Positions 8,902-18,479 of a stretch of DNA of 64,000 nucleotides are shown piece by piece (positions within the stretch are counted from its first letter, which is position 1; each line of letters starts with the position of its first letter). Source of the DNA: Cellulophaga sp. BC115SP (GTDB taxonomy: Bacteria > Bacteroidota > Bacteroidia > Cytophagales > Spirosomataceae). The stretch is taken from assembly GCF_009905545.1 (NCBI RefSeq), contig NZ_JAAALB010000001.1:1-64000 (forward strand). The letters are read 5' to 3'. A program made the translations under genes and the position numbers. A model generated the notes under the pieces. It was given only the letters and a program-made list of their open reading frames with translations. It searched no databases and was not told where the DNA came from.

Positions 8902-10200
8902 CTAAACATACATATATACTCCTTGAGAATATTGATGTTTAAAACGTTCAAAAGCCTCTTGCTCCAAACGTTCCTGATGGTCGGGATGAGCCACTTTAAT
9001 TAACTCTTTAGCTCTTTCCACCAAATTCTTTCCGTATAAATAAGCAATACCAAATTCGGTAATAACATAATGTACGTGTGCACGGGTAGTCACTACGCCT
9101 GCACCCTCTTTCAAATGTGAGACAATTTTGGATTCTCCGTCCTTTGTACCTGCTGCCATAGCAATAATAGGTTTTCCTCCTTCTGATAAACCTGCTCCAC
9201 GCATAAAATCCATCTGTCCACCCACGCCAGAATACATTCTGTAACCAATACTATCCGCGCAGATTTGTCCTGTAATATCAATTTCGATAGCGCTATTGAT
9301 AGCCGTAACTTTAGGATTTTGACGAATAATGGCAGTATCATTTACATAATCAACTGGTAACATATTAATCAAAGGATTATCATCCACAAAATCATAGAGC
9401 TTTTGAGTACCACAAAGGAAAGTCGACACAATTTTTCCTTGATGTTTTTTCTTGAAACGACCTGTTATTACCCCTTTTTCAACTAAAGGAATAATGCCGT
9501 CTGAAAACATTTCGGTATGGATTCCTAAATCTTTATGATTTTCTAAAGCTGCCAATACAGCATTAGGAATACTCCCAATACCCATTTGAAGAGTTGCGCC
9601 ATCCTCCACTAAAGACGCCACATTATTTCCAATTCTTTGCTCTATTTCCGACGGTGTTCCCCAAGTTACTTGATGTAGTGGTTGGTCAAATGGTACCAAA
9701 TAATCAATTTTACTCACATGAATTTGACTATCGCCTAAGGTTCTAGGCATAAAGCGATTGACTTGCGCAATGACCACTTTAGCCGATTCGAGAGCAGCTA
9801 AAGTTGCGTCAAGAGATGTACCTAATGAACAAAATCCATTTTTATCAGGTGTTGAAACCGTGATAAGAGCTACATCTAAATTGATAATTTTTTGACGGAA
9901 TAAACGAGGTATTTCAGACAAAAAAACGGGTATATAACTACCACGTCCTTCGGCAATAGCTTTACGAACATTTTTACCAATAAAGAAAGCGTTTGTATGA
10001 AAAATCCCTTCAAATTCTGGTCTCGTATAGGGTGCATCGCCTTCGGTATGTAAATGATATATTTCAACATTTTGGAGGTGATTGGCCAACTTCACCATTT
10101 CTTGAAGCAGATGTTGTGGCGCTCCTGCCACACTATGCACATAGACTTTATCACCAGATTTAATAACTTTGAGAGCATGTTCAGCAGATGTAATCGACAT
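8902..10200 (-). CDS. Acetyl-CoA hydrolase/transferase (4-hydroxybutyrate CoA-transferase-like)
   Basis: A cytosolic family I CoA-transferase of 432 aa, the usual length for 4-hydroxybutyrate or acetate/butyrate CoA-transferases. Two alpha/beta CoA-transferase halves are visible. The second contains the GIGSIPNAVL motif (about 203-212) and HTEMFSDG, whose glutamate is the likely covalent CoA carrier in this family. GxGGQMDFMRGA lies near residue 327. It would move CoA between acyl-CoAs and acetate. The acyl specificity is not predictable, and no butyrate-pathway neighbours are seen. It is single and convergent with the desaturase. Confidence 0.88.
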   Translation of the reverse strand: MSITSAEHALKVIKSGDKVYVHSVAGAPQHLLQEMVKLANHLQNVEIYHLHTEGDAPYTRPEFEGIFHTNAFFIGKNVRKAIAEGRGSYIPVFLSEIPRLFRQKIINLDVALITVSTPDKNGFCSLGTSLDATLAALESAKVVIAQVNRFMPRTLGDSQIHVSKIDYLVPFDQPLHQVTWGTPSEIEQRIGNNVASLVEDGATLQMGIGSIPNAVLAALENHKDLGIHTEMFSDGIIPLVEKGVITGRFKKKHQGKIVSTFLCGTQKLYDFVDDNPLINMLPVDYVNDTAIIRQNPKVTAINSAIEIDITGQICADSIGYRMYSGVGGQMDFMRGAGLSEGGKPIIAMAAGTKDGESKIVSHLKEGAGVVTTRAHVHYVITEFGIAYLYGKNLVERAKELIKVAHPDHQERLEQEAFERFKHQYSQGVYMYV

Positions 10201-10413
10201 AAGTATGTAATTTTGAGGTTGGGATAGAAATTAATTTTGTGACGGCAAGTTGGAGGAATAGTTTGGTCTTCAGAATGACTTTAGTCATTTAAAATACCTT
10301 TTTCTATCAGCTAATTTTTGTACAATTCCGATATTTATTTTACCTAACAGCTTAATTTTGAACCTATTCGCTAATTTATTATCAATAAATAACCAAGAAA
10401 CCGTAAATTTAAC

Positions 10414-10638
10414 ATGGAAACCAACTTCATGCCCCTACACATCACTCGTCTTTGGAAGAATATTGCTGGTCAAGGTTCAAGAAGAAAAAGGAATCGTTTT
10501 AGGGAAATGTATAAACTTCATTTGGGAGTCACTTCTGATGAATACTTCTACCAAATCATGCGTGGAGAAGTAAAAATTCCAGAACCCGATATTCAATATT
10601 GTGAAACTTTAATTCGAAATATTAAACAACAGCGATAG
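10414..10638 (+). CDS. Small basic protein of unknown function
   Basis: A 74-aa reading frame that ends 3 nt before the next gene, so the two are probably co-transcribed and perhaps translationally coupled. It is rich in Arg/Lys (GSRRKRNRFREMY at about 21-33), then has a predicted helical part with YFYQIMRGEVKIPEPDI. The pattern vaguely recalls small helix-turn-helix proteins, but I cannot assign it to a family. An overlapping frame at 10358 is shorter in supported content and begins in the leader. Existence is supported by position and length only. Confidence 0.5.
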   Translation: METNFMPLHITRLWKNIAGQGSRRKRNRFREMYKLHLGVTSDEYFYQIMRGEVKIPEPDIQYCETLIRNIKQQR

Positions 10639-10641
10639 CCT

Positions 10642-11739
10642 ATGAGATTCATTCTACTTCTATGTTTACTATTGGCTCAAAATGTGTTGGGGCAATCGTT
10701 AAAAAAAAGTTTGGATTCAACGATTTCTCATCATTTTGCAGGAAAAGAGGCGGGCGGTGCATTCATGATTATTGAAAACACTAAACTTCTTTATGAAAAA
10801 GGTTTTGGCTTCGCTGATATATCTCAAAAACTTGCCAATACTCCCTTCACGAATTTTAGATTAGCCTCAATGTCAAAACAGTTTACGGCTGCTGCCATTG
10901 TTTTATTAGAAAAAAAAGGATTGATAAGTTATGAGGATAAGCTCAGTAAATTTTTCCCTCAATTCGACGGAGTAGTTTCCAATCGCATCAAAATCAAACA
11001 CTTACTTACTCATAGTTCGGGGGTATTAGATTACGAGAGCTTAATACCGCCTAATCGTCAGATACAAATTAAGGATGCGGATGTAGTAAGTTTAATAGCG
11101 ACAGAAAATAAGCTCTACTTTGAGCCAGGTACAGAGTTTAGATATAGTAATTCTGGTTATTGTCTATTGGCACAAATTATCGAAGTGACCACTGGAATCC
11201 CTTTTGATTTATTTGTTACCGAAAATATTTTCAAACCTCTCAAGCTCAAAAATACCTATTACTATAATGTTCATTCCAAAATGCCTCTTCGTGCTTTAGG
11301 ATATGCTCTCAACCCCAGCAATCAAGTAATTTTGGCAGACCAAAGTGTTACAAGCGCCACCAAGGGCGATGGCTGCATTTATACCAACTTAAAAGATTTT
11401 CAAGTTTGGAATGAATCTTTGGTTAATAATACTTTATTTAATTTGTTCGAAGAACTTCAAAAAGTTCAAGCAAACGCTCTACCCAATAGTCCTTTAAAGT
11501 ATGGCTTGGGATGGTTTTTTACCCAGCAAGATAAAACTTGGGAGCTGTATCATTCAGGCAGTACCTCGGGTTTCAGTAATGGTGTACTATGGTTACCACA
11601 GAAAAAAATCTTAATGATATATCTAACCAATCTTGCTGATAATCATGTCATTGAGGAAAAAATCATACAAGTTCTTAAAACACATAAGATTTTAAACAAC
11701 ACTTTCGATTTTCGCAAAGCCCTGTCTCTTACCCGATAG
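10642..11739 (+). CDS. Serine hydrolase, class C beta-lactamase / penicillin-binding fold
   Basis: An exported 365-aa protein with a signal peptide (cleavage near VLGQ, residue 18) and a beta-lactamase-related domain. The three active-site elements are visible: SxxK as SMSK at 76-79, YxN as YSN at 168-170, and HSGSTSG near 313 in place of the KTG box. Such proteins include D-alanyl-D-alanine peptidases, esterases and true AmpC enzymes. The divergent HSG box makes an esterase or peptidase role more likely than antibiotic resistance. It is the second gene after the 74-aa frame and converges on the AraC gene with only 4 nt between stop codons. Confidence 0.85.
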   Translation: MRFILLLCLLLAQNVLGQSLKKSLDSTISHHFAGKEAGGAFMIIENTKLLYEKGFGFADISQKLANTPFTNFRLASMSKQFTAAAIVLLEKKGLISYEDKLSKFFPQFDGVVSNRIKIKHLLTHSSGVLDYESLIPPNRQIQIKDADVVSLIATENKLYFEPGTEFRYSNSGYCLLAQIIEVTTGIPFDLFVTENIFKPLKLKNTYYYNVHSKMPLRALGYALNPSNQVILADQSVTSATKGDGCIYTNLKDFQVWNESLVNNTLFNLFEELQKVQANALPNSPLKYGLGWFFTQQDKTWELYHSGSTSGFSNGVLWLPQKKILMIYLTNLADNHVIEEKIIQVLKTHKILNNTFDFRKALSLTR

Positions 11740-11743
11740 AGCA

Positions 11744-12643
11744 CTATTTCTGCAAAGCAAACTGGGAAGGTTGTACTTGCTTTAGTTTTTTAAATACCCG
11801 TCCAAAATAGGATACATTATTAAATCCGCTTTCAAAACAAGCATCGGCTACCGTACGCCCTTCATTGAGTAACTTACAAGCATAATTGACACGATATTCA
11901 TTCACAAAATCAGTAAATGTCTGATTAAGGTTTTTCTTAAAATAATTACAAAAAGCAGGCACAGTCAAGTTGGCTAATTCAGCCACTTTTTGAATCTCGA
12001 TTTCTGTAGTAAAATTTTCTTCTACAAACTGATAGATTTTGCGCAAACGAAGTTGATCACGCATACCAAAGTCATAGCGCGTTTCTCTTTTATTTAATAG
12101 CTCAAACTCTTTTGAATTAGACAAAAATTCCAACAGATTCAACAAATAAACCATCCGTTGAAAGGGCGGTATCTCTTTTATTTTAAGTAGTTCCTCTGAA
12201 ACTATTTGCTTAGTTGCGCCATCAAATTTGATACCCTGTAAGCCTCGTTCTAATAGTTTCTTGATGCTTTTCATCTCGGGTTTATGTAAAAATCCATCTC
12301 CCAAAAAATCAGGCATAAACTGTATTACCACTTCTTCATGCTCACCAATAGCCCCAAATCCAAAGCCTCCATGGGGGACATTTGACCCAATTAACACCAA
12401 ATCTCCTTCCTGATAATAACTTAAATGATTGCCCACATGGCGCCGACCGTTACCACCATATACACAAACAATCTCAATTTCGGGATGATAATGATAGTCC
12501 CATGCAAAATCTTCTGCTTTGACTCTTTGGTGTAATAATCTAAATGAGCTGCCTTCATCTGCTTGTATTCTTTCGTAGCCTGTCTTCATTGGTTTAGTAT
12601 TAATTTTTACAGAAGTTCCATCTTTTATCTTTAAAACACTCAT
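11744..12643 (-). CDS. AraC-family transcriptional regulator with cupin sensor
   Basis: A 299-aa DNA-binding regulator. The ATG at 12643 is preferred over a TTG two codons upstream. An N-terminal cupin domain contains DYHYHPEIEIVCV (about 50-62), the usual sugar- or ligand-sensing barrel. Two C-terminal helix-turn-helix units of the AraC type follow (about 205-298), with the conserved GFNNVSYFGRVFKK in the second. It is divergent from the MFS transporter and trehalase genes, 246 bp apart, so it most likely controls them. The trehalose or disaccharide inducer is an inference from that position. Confidence 0.87.
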   Translation of the reverse strand: MSVLKIKDGTSVKINTKPMKTGYERIQADEGSSFRLLHQRVKAEDFAWDYHYHPEIEIVCVYGGNGRRHVGNHLSYYQEGDLVLIGSNVPHGGFGFGAIGEHEEVVIQFMPDFLGDGFLHKPEMKSIKKLLERGLQGIKFDGATKQIVSEELLKIKEIPPFQRMVYLLNLLEFLSNSKEFELLNKRETRYDFGMRDQLRLRKIYQFVEENFTTEIEIQKVAELANLTVPAFCNYFKKNLNQTFTDFVNEYRVNYACKLLNEGRTVADACFESGFNNVSYFGRVFKKLKQVQPSQFALQK

Positions 12644-12801
12644 TACCAAAGCATAACGAAATAATTTTCTAGCAATGAAAGAATAATGAAAACTTCTAAT
12701 AAAACCTGATTATTCATCATTTCTCAAAATTATATAGAAAAATATTAATACAGTACTAATAATGAGTAATAAAAGAGTAGTTATCCGCTAAAAATACAAG
12801 C

Positions 12802-12809
12802 TAAATTTG
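12802..12809 (+). promoter_or_regulatory. Candidate -7 promoter box for the MFS-trehalase operon
   Basis: TAAATTTG matches the Bacteroidota -7 consensus TAnnTTTG, 80 bp upstream of the transporter start. No good TTTG box was found at the -33 position, as would suit an activator-dependent promoter. Transcription from here would include the hairpin at 12843-12866 in the leader. Confidence 0.4.
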
Positions 12810-12842
12810 TACGTCATTAACCATTTATATAATTTATCTAAG

Positions 12843-12870
12843 AAAGCGGACTCACAGTCCGCTTTTATTT
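12843..12870 (+). promoter_or_regulatory. Terminator-like hairpin in the leader of the MFS gene
   Basis: AAAGCGGACT pairs perfectly with AGTCCGCTTT around the 3-nt loop CAC and is followed by TATTT. It ends about 20 nt before the transporter ATG and does not follow any gene on the plus strand, so it may attenuate the operon. Confidence 0.6.
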
Positions 12871-12889
12871 CTCAATCTAATAACACCCA

Positions 12890-14152
12890 ATGGCTCACTG
12901 GCGACTCAAACTCTCCCTTTTTATTAATTACTTCTTATTTGCCATGCTACTCAACAGTGTGGGTACGGTGATATTGCAGGTACAATCTACCTACCATATT
13001 TCCGAATCCTCTGCTGGTATTTTAGAGGCCTTTAAGGATTTGAGTATCGCCATCATGTCATTTGTTATGGCTTCATTTATTGGTCGTTTAGGGTATAAAA
13101 AAGCCATGTTACTAGCATTGGGATTAGTCGCAGGAGCAAGTATTGCCATGCCCTTGATGAATACCTTTTGGATGACCAAGTTACTATTTGCCACTGTTGG
13201 TATTTCATTCGCTTTAATCAAGGTTTCAGTATATGCCACCATCGGTTTAGTAACCAAAGACGAAGGAGAGCATATTAGTTTTATGAACTTCATCGAATCA
13301 TTTTTTATGATTGGAATCTTACTAGGCAACTTCATCTTTAGTCTTTTTATTGATGACACCAATCCTAGTTCAAGTTCATGGACCCAAGTATATTATTGGT
13401 TAGCAGGCTTAGCCATTATTGCTTTTTTGCTATTATACACCACTCCAGTTTCAGAAACTACCAATAATGATTCTCAAAGCGAAAGTAGTTCTTTTGGCGA
13501 AATGTTTCGTTTGGCAATTGTGCCAGTGGTGCTAGTATTCGTGGCAAGTGCATTTATCTATGTACTTATCGAGCAAAGTATTATGAGTTGGTTGCCAACT
13601 TTCAACAATAAAGTACTTCATTTACCTGCAACACTGAGTGTACAAATGGCAAGTATTCTCACAGCTTCAGCAGCCTTAGGTCGCTTTTTCGCAGGAATTT
13701 TATTACGAAAATTCCCTTGGTTATTCGTCTTAACTATATGTATAATCGCAGCTGGTAGTCTTGTTATTTTAGCATTACCGCTTGCACAAAATTTAGGAAA
13801 TGAAGCCATTACGGGCTGGGGAAATGCCCCTTTAGTGGCATTTGTATTTCCACTCATTGGATTTTTAATAGCGCCTATCTATCCCGCAATCAACTCTATT
13901 ATTCTAAGTACCTTACCACAAAAACAACATGGGCTTATGTCTGGCCTTATTGTTATTTTCTCAGCGCTTGGCGGTACAACTGGTTCATTTATTACTGGTC
14001 ATATCTTCGAAGCTTTTGGAGGTCAGACAGCCTTTTATTTCTCATTGATTCCAATGGGAATTTTAGTAACACTTTTGTTTTTTTTCAAAAAAATACAATC
14101 TCGCTACCAAAGCAATCCCATTGACTTTGGCAAAGGTGGCGGTAGCCATTAA
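12890..14152 (+). CDS. MFS transporter, probably for a sugar (trehalose-linked)
   Basis: An inner-membrane protein of 420 aa with 12 predicted helices in two six-helix halves, separated by a polar loop near 195-205 (SETTNNDSQSESSS). The motif GRLGYKKA at about 65-72 corresponds to the loop 2-3 signature of the major facilitator superfamily. It lies 28 bp upstream of the trehalase gene in the same direction and is divergent from an AraC regulator. The likely job is therefore uptake of trehalose or a related disaccharide. That role is an inference from context; the family alone does not show it. Confidence 0.85.
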   Translation: MAHWRLKLSLFINYFLFAMLLNSVGTVILQVQSTYHISESSAGILEAFKDLSIAIMSFVMASFIGRLGYKKAMLLALGLVAGASIAMPLMNTFWMTKLLFATVGISFALIKVSVYATIGLVTKDEGEHISFMNFIESFFMIGILLGNFIFSLFIDDTNPSSSSWTQVYYWLAGLAIIAFLLLYTTPVSETTNNDSQSESSSFGEMFRLAIVPVVLVFVASAFIYVLIEQSIMSWLPTFNNKVLHLPATLSVQMASILTASAALGRFFAGILLRKFPWLFVLTICIIAAGSLVILALPLAQNLGNEAITGWGNAPLVAFVFPLIGFLIAPIYPAINSIILSTLPQKQHGLMSGLIVIFSALGGTTGSFITGHIFEAFGGQTAFYFSLIPMGILVTLLFFFKKIQSRYQSNPIDFGKGGGSH

Positions 14153-14180
14153 CCATTTTTTATAAACAATACCTTTTAAA

Positions 14181-15683
14181 ATGAATACGCACGCTGAGTA
14201 TCTGGAGTTAAGTGCGTTCGAAGAGTTATTCGAAGACGTACAGCTGAGTGGGATTTTTCCCGATTCCAAAACATTTAACGATTGTGTGCCTCGGTTTGAA
14301 AAAGACCACATTCTGAATGCCTATCGAGAGCAAAAACTATTTTTACGATTTGATTTAAAAGAATTTATTGAGCATAATTTTATACTAACCACTCAAAAAG
14401 CAACTGAGTACACCAGTGATTCCGCAAAGCCTATCGAGCAACACATAGATGGGCTTTGGGCGGTTCTTACACGACAACCCGACCAAGTGGGCGGTTCTTT
14501 AATTCCATTACCTTATCCTTACATAGTCCCAGGTGGACGCTTTCAAGAAATTTACTACTGGGATTCCTATTTTACCATGTTAGGACTTTCAGTAAGTGGG
14601 CGATTTGACTTGATTGAGAATATGGTTGATAATTTCTCTTTTCTCATCAAGACATTAGGTCATATTCCAAACGGCAATCGAGCTTATTATATCAGTCGTT
14701 CGCAACCACCATTTTTCACCTTAATGGTTGAACTTCTTCAAGAAGATTCTAATCATGATTTGTACTTGAAATATCTATCGTCTATTGAAAAGGAATATAA
14801 CTTCTGGATGAGTGGGTTTGACTCCTTGGAAAATGAGTGGCAAGCACATCGACGAGTTGTAAAAGGACCTAAAGGCGCTCTATTAAATCGTTATTATGAT
14901 GATAGAGATACTCCACGACCTGAAGCATACAAGGAAGACATCGAAATTGCCCATGCTTCACTTAGAAAATCGTCCGAAGTGTACAGAGATCTCCGTGCCG
15001 CTGCCGAATCTGGATGGGATTTTAGTAGTCGTTGGTTAGCCGATGGAAAGCACTTGGAACAAATTATTACAACTCAAATTATTCCTATTGACTTAAATTG
15101 TTTGCTTTATCATATAGAAACGATTTTGGAACAATCCTATCAGAAGTTAGGAGATGTAGAGCAACAAGAAAAATATGCAATTCGAGCACAAAAGCGTAAA
15201 AATGCTATTTTGGAGTTATGCTGGAACCAAGAAAAACAACTCTTTTTTGATTACAATTTCTATCAACAAACACAAACACAAGTAGAATCTTTGGCAAGTG
15301 CATTTCCACTTTTCTTTAAAATAGCTACCAAAGATCAAGCCTCCGCCATGGCATTGAGTCTAGAAATAAAGTTCTTAAAAGATGGAGGGCTTGTTACAAC
15401 GACACTACACACTGGACAACAATGGGATTCGCCAAATGGTTGGGCTCCGCTTCAGTGGATAGTCTACAAAGGACTTAAGTTGTACAAACACGATGCTCTG
15501 GCCTTAAAGATTCGAGAGTCTTGGCTAGAAACCAACCAAAAAGTATATACTCAAACAGGTAAAATGACCGAAAAGTATAATGTCGTCAATACTACTTTAC
15601 ACGGTGGTGGTGGCGAATATCCAAATCAGGATGGTTTTGGTTGGACCAACGGAGTATTCTTAAAACTTCTCAGTGACATTTAA
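14181..15683 (+). CDS. Trehalase (GH37), cytoplasmic type
   Basis: A glycoside hydrolase family 37 enzyme of 500 aa that splits trehalose into two glucose units. Both family signatures are present: PGGRFQEIYYWDSY at 117-130 and QWDSPNGWAP at about 413-422. The glycine-rich GGGGEYPNQDGFGWTNG lies near the C-terminus. No signal peptide is visible, so it should act in the cytoplasm like TreF rather than in the periplasm like TreA. That fits the transporter gene directly upstream, which would import the intact sugar. A strong terminator follows 5 nt after the stop. Confidence 0.93.
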   Translation: MNTHAEYLELSAFEELFEDVQLSGIFPDSKTFNDCVPRFEKDHILNAYREQKLFLRFDLKEFIEHNFILTTQKATEYTSDSAKPIEQHIDGLWAVLTRQPDQVGGSLIPLPYPYIVPGGRFQEIYYWDSYFTMLGLSVSGRFDLIENMVDNFSFLIKTLGHIPNGNRAYYISRSQPPFFTLMVELLQEDSNHDLYLKYLSSIEKEYNFWMSGFDSLENEWQAHRRVVKGPKGALLNRYYDDRDTPRPEAYKEDIEIAHASLRKSSEVYRDLRAAAESGWDFSSRWLADGKHLEQIITTQIIPIDLNCLLYHIETILEQSYQKLGDVEQQEKYAIRAQKRKNAILELCWNQEKQLFFDYNFYQQTQTQVESLASAFPLFFKIATKDQASAMALSLEIKFLKDGGLVTTTLHTGQQWDSPNGWAPLQWIVYKGLKLYKHDALALKIRESWLETNQKVYTQTGKMTEKYNVVNTTLHGGGGEYPNQDGFGWTNGVFLKLLSDI

Positions 15684-15688
15684 TACTC

Positions 15689-15722
15689 AAAAGCCTCGTT
15701 CTAATCACGAGGCTTTTGCTTT
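15689..15722 (+). terminator. Terminator of the MFS-trehalase operon
   Basis: AAAAGCCTCGT pairs with ACGAGGCTTTT around TCTAATC, followed by GCTTTTT. Confidence 0.88.
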
Positions 15723-15925
15723 TTACCGTTTACAAAATTTTCAATAATAGAAAAGTTTATACTACGTTGGTTTAAGAGAAAGATAAATCTTTATAGCCAA
15801 AGATTTTTGAATCAACATTCTTGTAGTTGTAATCTGAAACCCTTTACAAAATCAAATACTTTTTGCTTGCTTCTTTGTGAAGAAAGTCACTATTTGCAAA
15901 TTGGAAAAACTTTAAAACTTTAAAA

Positions 15926-16879
15926 ATGAAAAAAGTACTATTTATTGGTGGCATTTTATTGCTATCTATAACCACATTCGCTCAAAAAAAGAAAGCTCCT
16001 AAAAAAGGTAATTCCAAAACCACTGTTGCAGTAGATTCAACCAATTTATTAAATGTTAATCCACTTAAGCCTAACCAATCACAGTCAGAGGATTATGTTA
16101 CAGCAAGCTTAATTTCGAAGGATTTATCCTCGAATAAAAATGGGCAAAAGCAATATTACGACTCATATAAAATTACGTTACATGCTGGTGAAGAAATGAT
16201 CATCGAGCACCAGTCTAGCGATTTTAGAGTTATGCTAGGGCTCAAAAGTCCTAGTAAATCGGTAAATACCGAGTTTAGTTATGATGCCAATCCTTTTAGT
16301 GGCAATAGTTTTAATAAATTTCATTTTACAGCTCCTACAACAGGCACCTATACCTTACTGGCAACATCGATGGACGCAGGTCAGGTAGGACGTTATTCGA
16401 TTCGAAAAACTATTTATGCTCCAAATGCACTAGAATCGAAGGTAGATGCTACACTTTCTAAAAACTTTAAAGCTTTACTTGCTTCCAAAAAAGGGAAATT
16501 TAAAGATATTTTAGGAGAAAAAATCAAGGTAGCTCGTAAAGAGAAAGCAATGGATAAAGCTACAGGTCAAGATAAATATAATACCAAAGCTGAGCTTCTT
16601 TCGGGCAAAGCGGGAATCATCGTACTAGAGAATGAAGGTCAAAGCGTTAGCTATAAATCAGTGCTTCTGGAATCTGAAAATGAAGAAGATGTAAAAAATC
16701 AGTTTCAGCAATTGGTCAAGCAATTCCAGATTTTAACTAGAAGTTGGCTTGAACAACCTTCTACTGAACTAAGTTATAGTGCTTCTACTGACCAAGATAT
16801 GGTTTCTTTAAACATTAGCTCAACAGAGGATAAAAAGAAAAAAAAGAAATTATATCAGCTAAATTTTAGCCTAAATTAG
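15926..16879 (+). CDS. Secreted protein of unknown function with PPC-like region
   Basis: A 317-aa exported protein with a clear signal peptide (cleavage after TTFAQ, residue 20) followed by a Lys-rich stretch. Residues about 55-165 look like a beta-sandwich resembling bacterial pre-peptidase C-terminal (PPC) domains: a DSYKITLHAGEEMII strand and FHFTAPTTGTYTLLATS near the end. The C-terminal half (about 175-317) contains a predicted alpha/beta part and ends in a lysine run (KKKKKK). I do not recognise the whole protein. It is monocistronic, with a T-rich hairpin after the stop. Confidence 0.75.
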   Translation: MKKVLFIGGILLLSITTFAQKKKAPKKGNSKTTVAVDSTNLLNVNPLKPNQSQSEDYVTASLISKDLSSNKNGQKQYYDSYKITLHAGEEMIIEHQSSDFRVMLGLKSPSKSVNTEFSYDANPFSGNSFNKFHFTAPTTGTYTLLATSMDAGQVGRYSIRKTIYAPNALESKVDATLSKNFKALLASKKGKFKDILGEKIKVARKEKAMDKATGQDKYNTKAELLSGKAGIIVLENEGQSVSYKSVLLESENEEDVKNQFQQLVKQFQILTRSWLEQPSTELSYSASTDQDMVSLNISSTEDKKKKKKLYQLNFSLN

Positions 16880-16903
16880 ACTGTATCATACTTACTGATA
16901 AAT

Positions 16904-16932
16904 AAAAAAGGTAGAAATTCTACCTTTTTTTT
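16904..16932 (+). terminator. Hairpin terminator
   Basis: AAAAAAGGTAGAA is directly followed by its inverse TTCTACCTTTTTT, giving a near loop-less 13-bp stem and a long T-run. Confidence 0.85.
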
Positions 16933-16990
16933 ATTTATGGTAAATCCAAAATACATAAACAATCGTATATCTTTTAAACAAGAACTAATA

Positions 16991-17251
16991 ATGATAAATA
17001 CCATTTTGTTTTGGGCTTGGATTGCATGGAGTTTACCAATGAGTATATATAGAAGTCAATTTAGAAAGATAGTTTACCAAGACAATCATTGGAGTATCAA
17101 TATTAAACCATACTTCCTGAAAGAACTAAAAGGGTTATTGGGTAATATATATCCTCATAATCCTGAGTATATTCAGAAAAGAAACTTTTACAGGTTCTAC
17201 TTAATGATATATATCACTTTAGGAATATGCTATTTTTTGAGCAAAACCTAA
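16991..17251 (+). CDS. Small membrane protein of unknown function
   Basis: A frame of 86 aa from the ATG at 16991, which places a hydrophobic helix at the very N-terminus (MINTILFWAWIAW) and a second one near the end (about 68-82, LMIYITLGICYFL). An earlier ATG at 16937 would add 18 polar residues but lies right at the tail of the preceding terminator, so the later start is favoured. No family is recognised. Coding support is only moderate: the frame has a plausible amino-acid mix, but no conserved neighbour or motif confirms it. Confidence 0.45.
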   Translation: MINTILFWAWIAWSLPMSIYRSQFRKIVYQDNHWSINIKPYFLKELKGLLGNIYPHNPEYIQKRNFYRFYLMIYITLGICYFLSKT

Positions 17252-17774
17252 TAAATATAAACAAAAAAGCCCGACACTACGAGCATCGAGCTTTCTGAAT
17301 TATAATCCTTACTTTGTTTATTTTTAGTACCTTATATAAAAAAAATTATATTCCTTGATAAATCAGTGATAGGGCTCATGAAAATGCTAGCTTTATCACT
17401 AGTTGCTATTATTTACGATGCAATATACTAAATAACTATGAAATAAAAATAATTCCCTATAAAATTTCTAGATACACTCTCCTTTATGATTTTTTTAATT
17501 ATCATAGAAAAATCATGCTACATGCAGAATTATTAGTGAATTATGACAGATACCACTAACTTATACGACTAGTCTTACTCTTCAACACTCCATATCCTAA
17601 AGTTATAGTCAAAAAAGTATATTTATCGTTAATATTTATTTAATAGACATTAACAAGAAGCCTTGCGGATAAGTATAATTATCTATCTTCAATGAAGCTA
17701 GGCAATTGTATTTCTTCTAGGTAGTAATCACCATAGTTTGTATAGCAATAGTCGTGCTAAACTTTTTAGGGTCA
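17252..17774. other. AT-rich gap without a recognisable gene
   Basis: This 523-base gap starts with an imperfect hairpin (AAAGCCCGA against TCGAGCTTT, 17264-17292) that may end the preceding small gene. The remainder is very AT-rich with stops in all frames and no tRNA-like fold noticed. It lies downstream of trmD, and no strong terminator for that operon was found in it. Confidence 0.5.
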
Positions 17775-18461
17775 TTAAAAAACCGAGTCATCCAATAAAT
17801 CAGGGCGACGTTGTTTGGTTCGTTCAATAGCCTGCTCAAAACGCCATTCAATAATTTTTGCTTCATGACCTGATAATAATATCTCAGGAATCTGATGTCC
17901 TTCAAATTCTGCCGGTCGAGTATATACAGGAGGAGCTAATAAGTTATCTTGAAATGAATCTGTAAGCGCCGAAGTTTCATCATTTAACACCCCAGGAATC
18001 AAACGAATAATGGCATCAGCACAAACGGCAGCAGCTAATTCGCCACCTGAAAGCACAAAATCTCCTATCGATATTTCTTTTGTCACAAACAAATCTCTAA
18101 CACGTTGGTCAACACCCTTGTAATGCCCACATAGGAAAATTAAGTTACCTTTCAACGAAAGAGTATTGGCAATACGCTGATTAAAAGGCTCACCATCAGG
18201 AGTCATATAAATTACCTCATCGTAAGTTCTTTGGCTTTGTAAATGACGAATACATCTAGCTATTGGTTCGATACTTAACACCATACCTGCCCCACCCCCA
18301 AAAGCGTAATCATCTACTTGACGATGCTTACTTAATGAATAATCACGAAGGTCGTGCAATACCACTTCCACGTGCCCAGCCTCAGCACCTCTCTTGATGA
18401 TGGAATGAGCAAAAAAGCTTTCCATTAATTTAGGTACAACCGAAATAATATCAATACGCAT
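17775..18461 (-). CDS. trmD: tRNA (guanine-N1-)-methyltransferase
   Basis: TrmD methylates G37 at N1 in tRNAs reading CNN and some other codons, preventing frameshifts. The 228-aa protein has the SPOUT trefoil-knot signatures: [13 protein letters not shown] at about 50-62, [12 protein letters not shown] at about 113-124, and [14 protein letters not shown] at about 132-145. The last gene of the rpsP-rimM-trmD cluster, it starts 18 bp after the rimM stop. The order is the widely conserved one, except that rplS does not follow. It is of normal length with no damage. Confidence 0.96.
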   Translation of the reverse strand: MRIDIISVVPKLMESFFAHSIIKRGAEAGHVEVVLHDLRDYSLSKHRQVDDYAFGGGAGMVLSIEPIARCIRHLQSQRTYDEVIYMTPDGEPFNQRIANTLSLKGNLIFLCGHYKGVDQRVRDLFVTKEISIGDFVLSGGELAAAVCADAIIRLIPGVLNDETSALTDSFQDNLLAPPVYTRPAEFEGHQIPEILLSGHEAKIIEWRFEQAIERTKQRRPDLLDDSVF

Positions 18462-18479
18462 ACTTAGTAAGAGTTTGGG

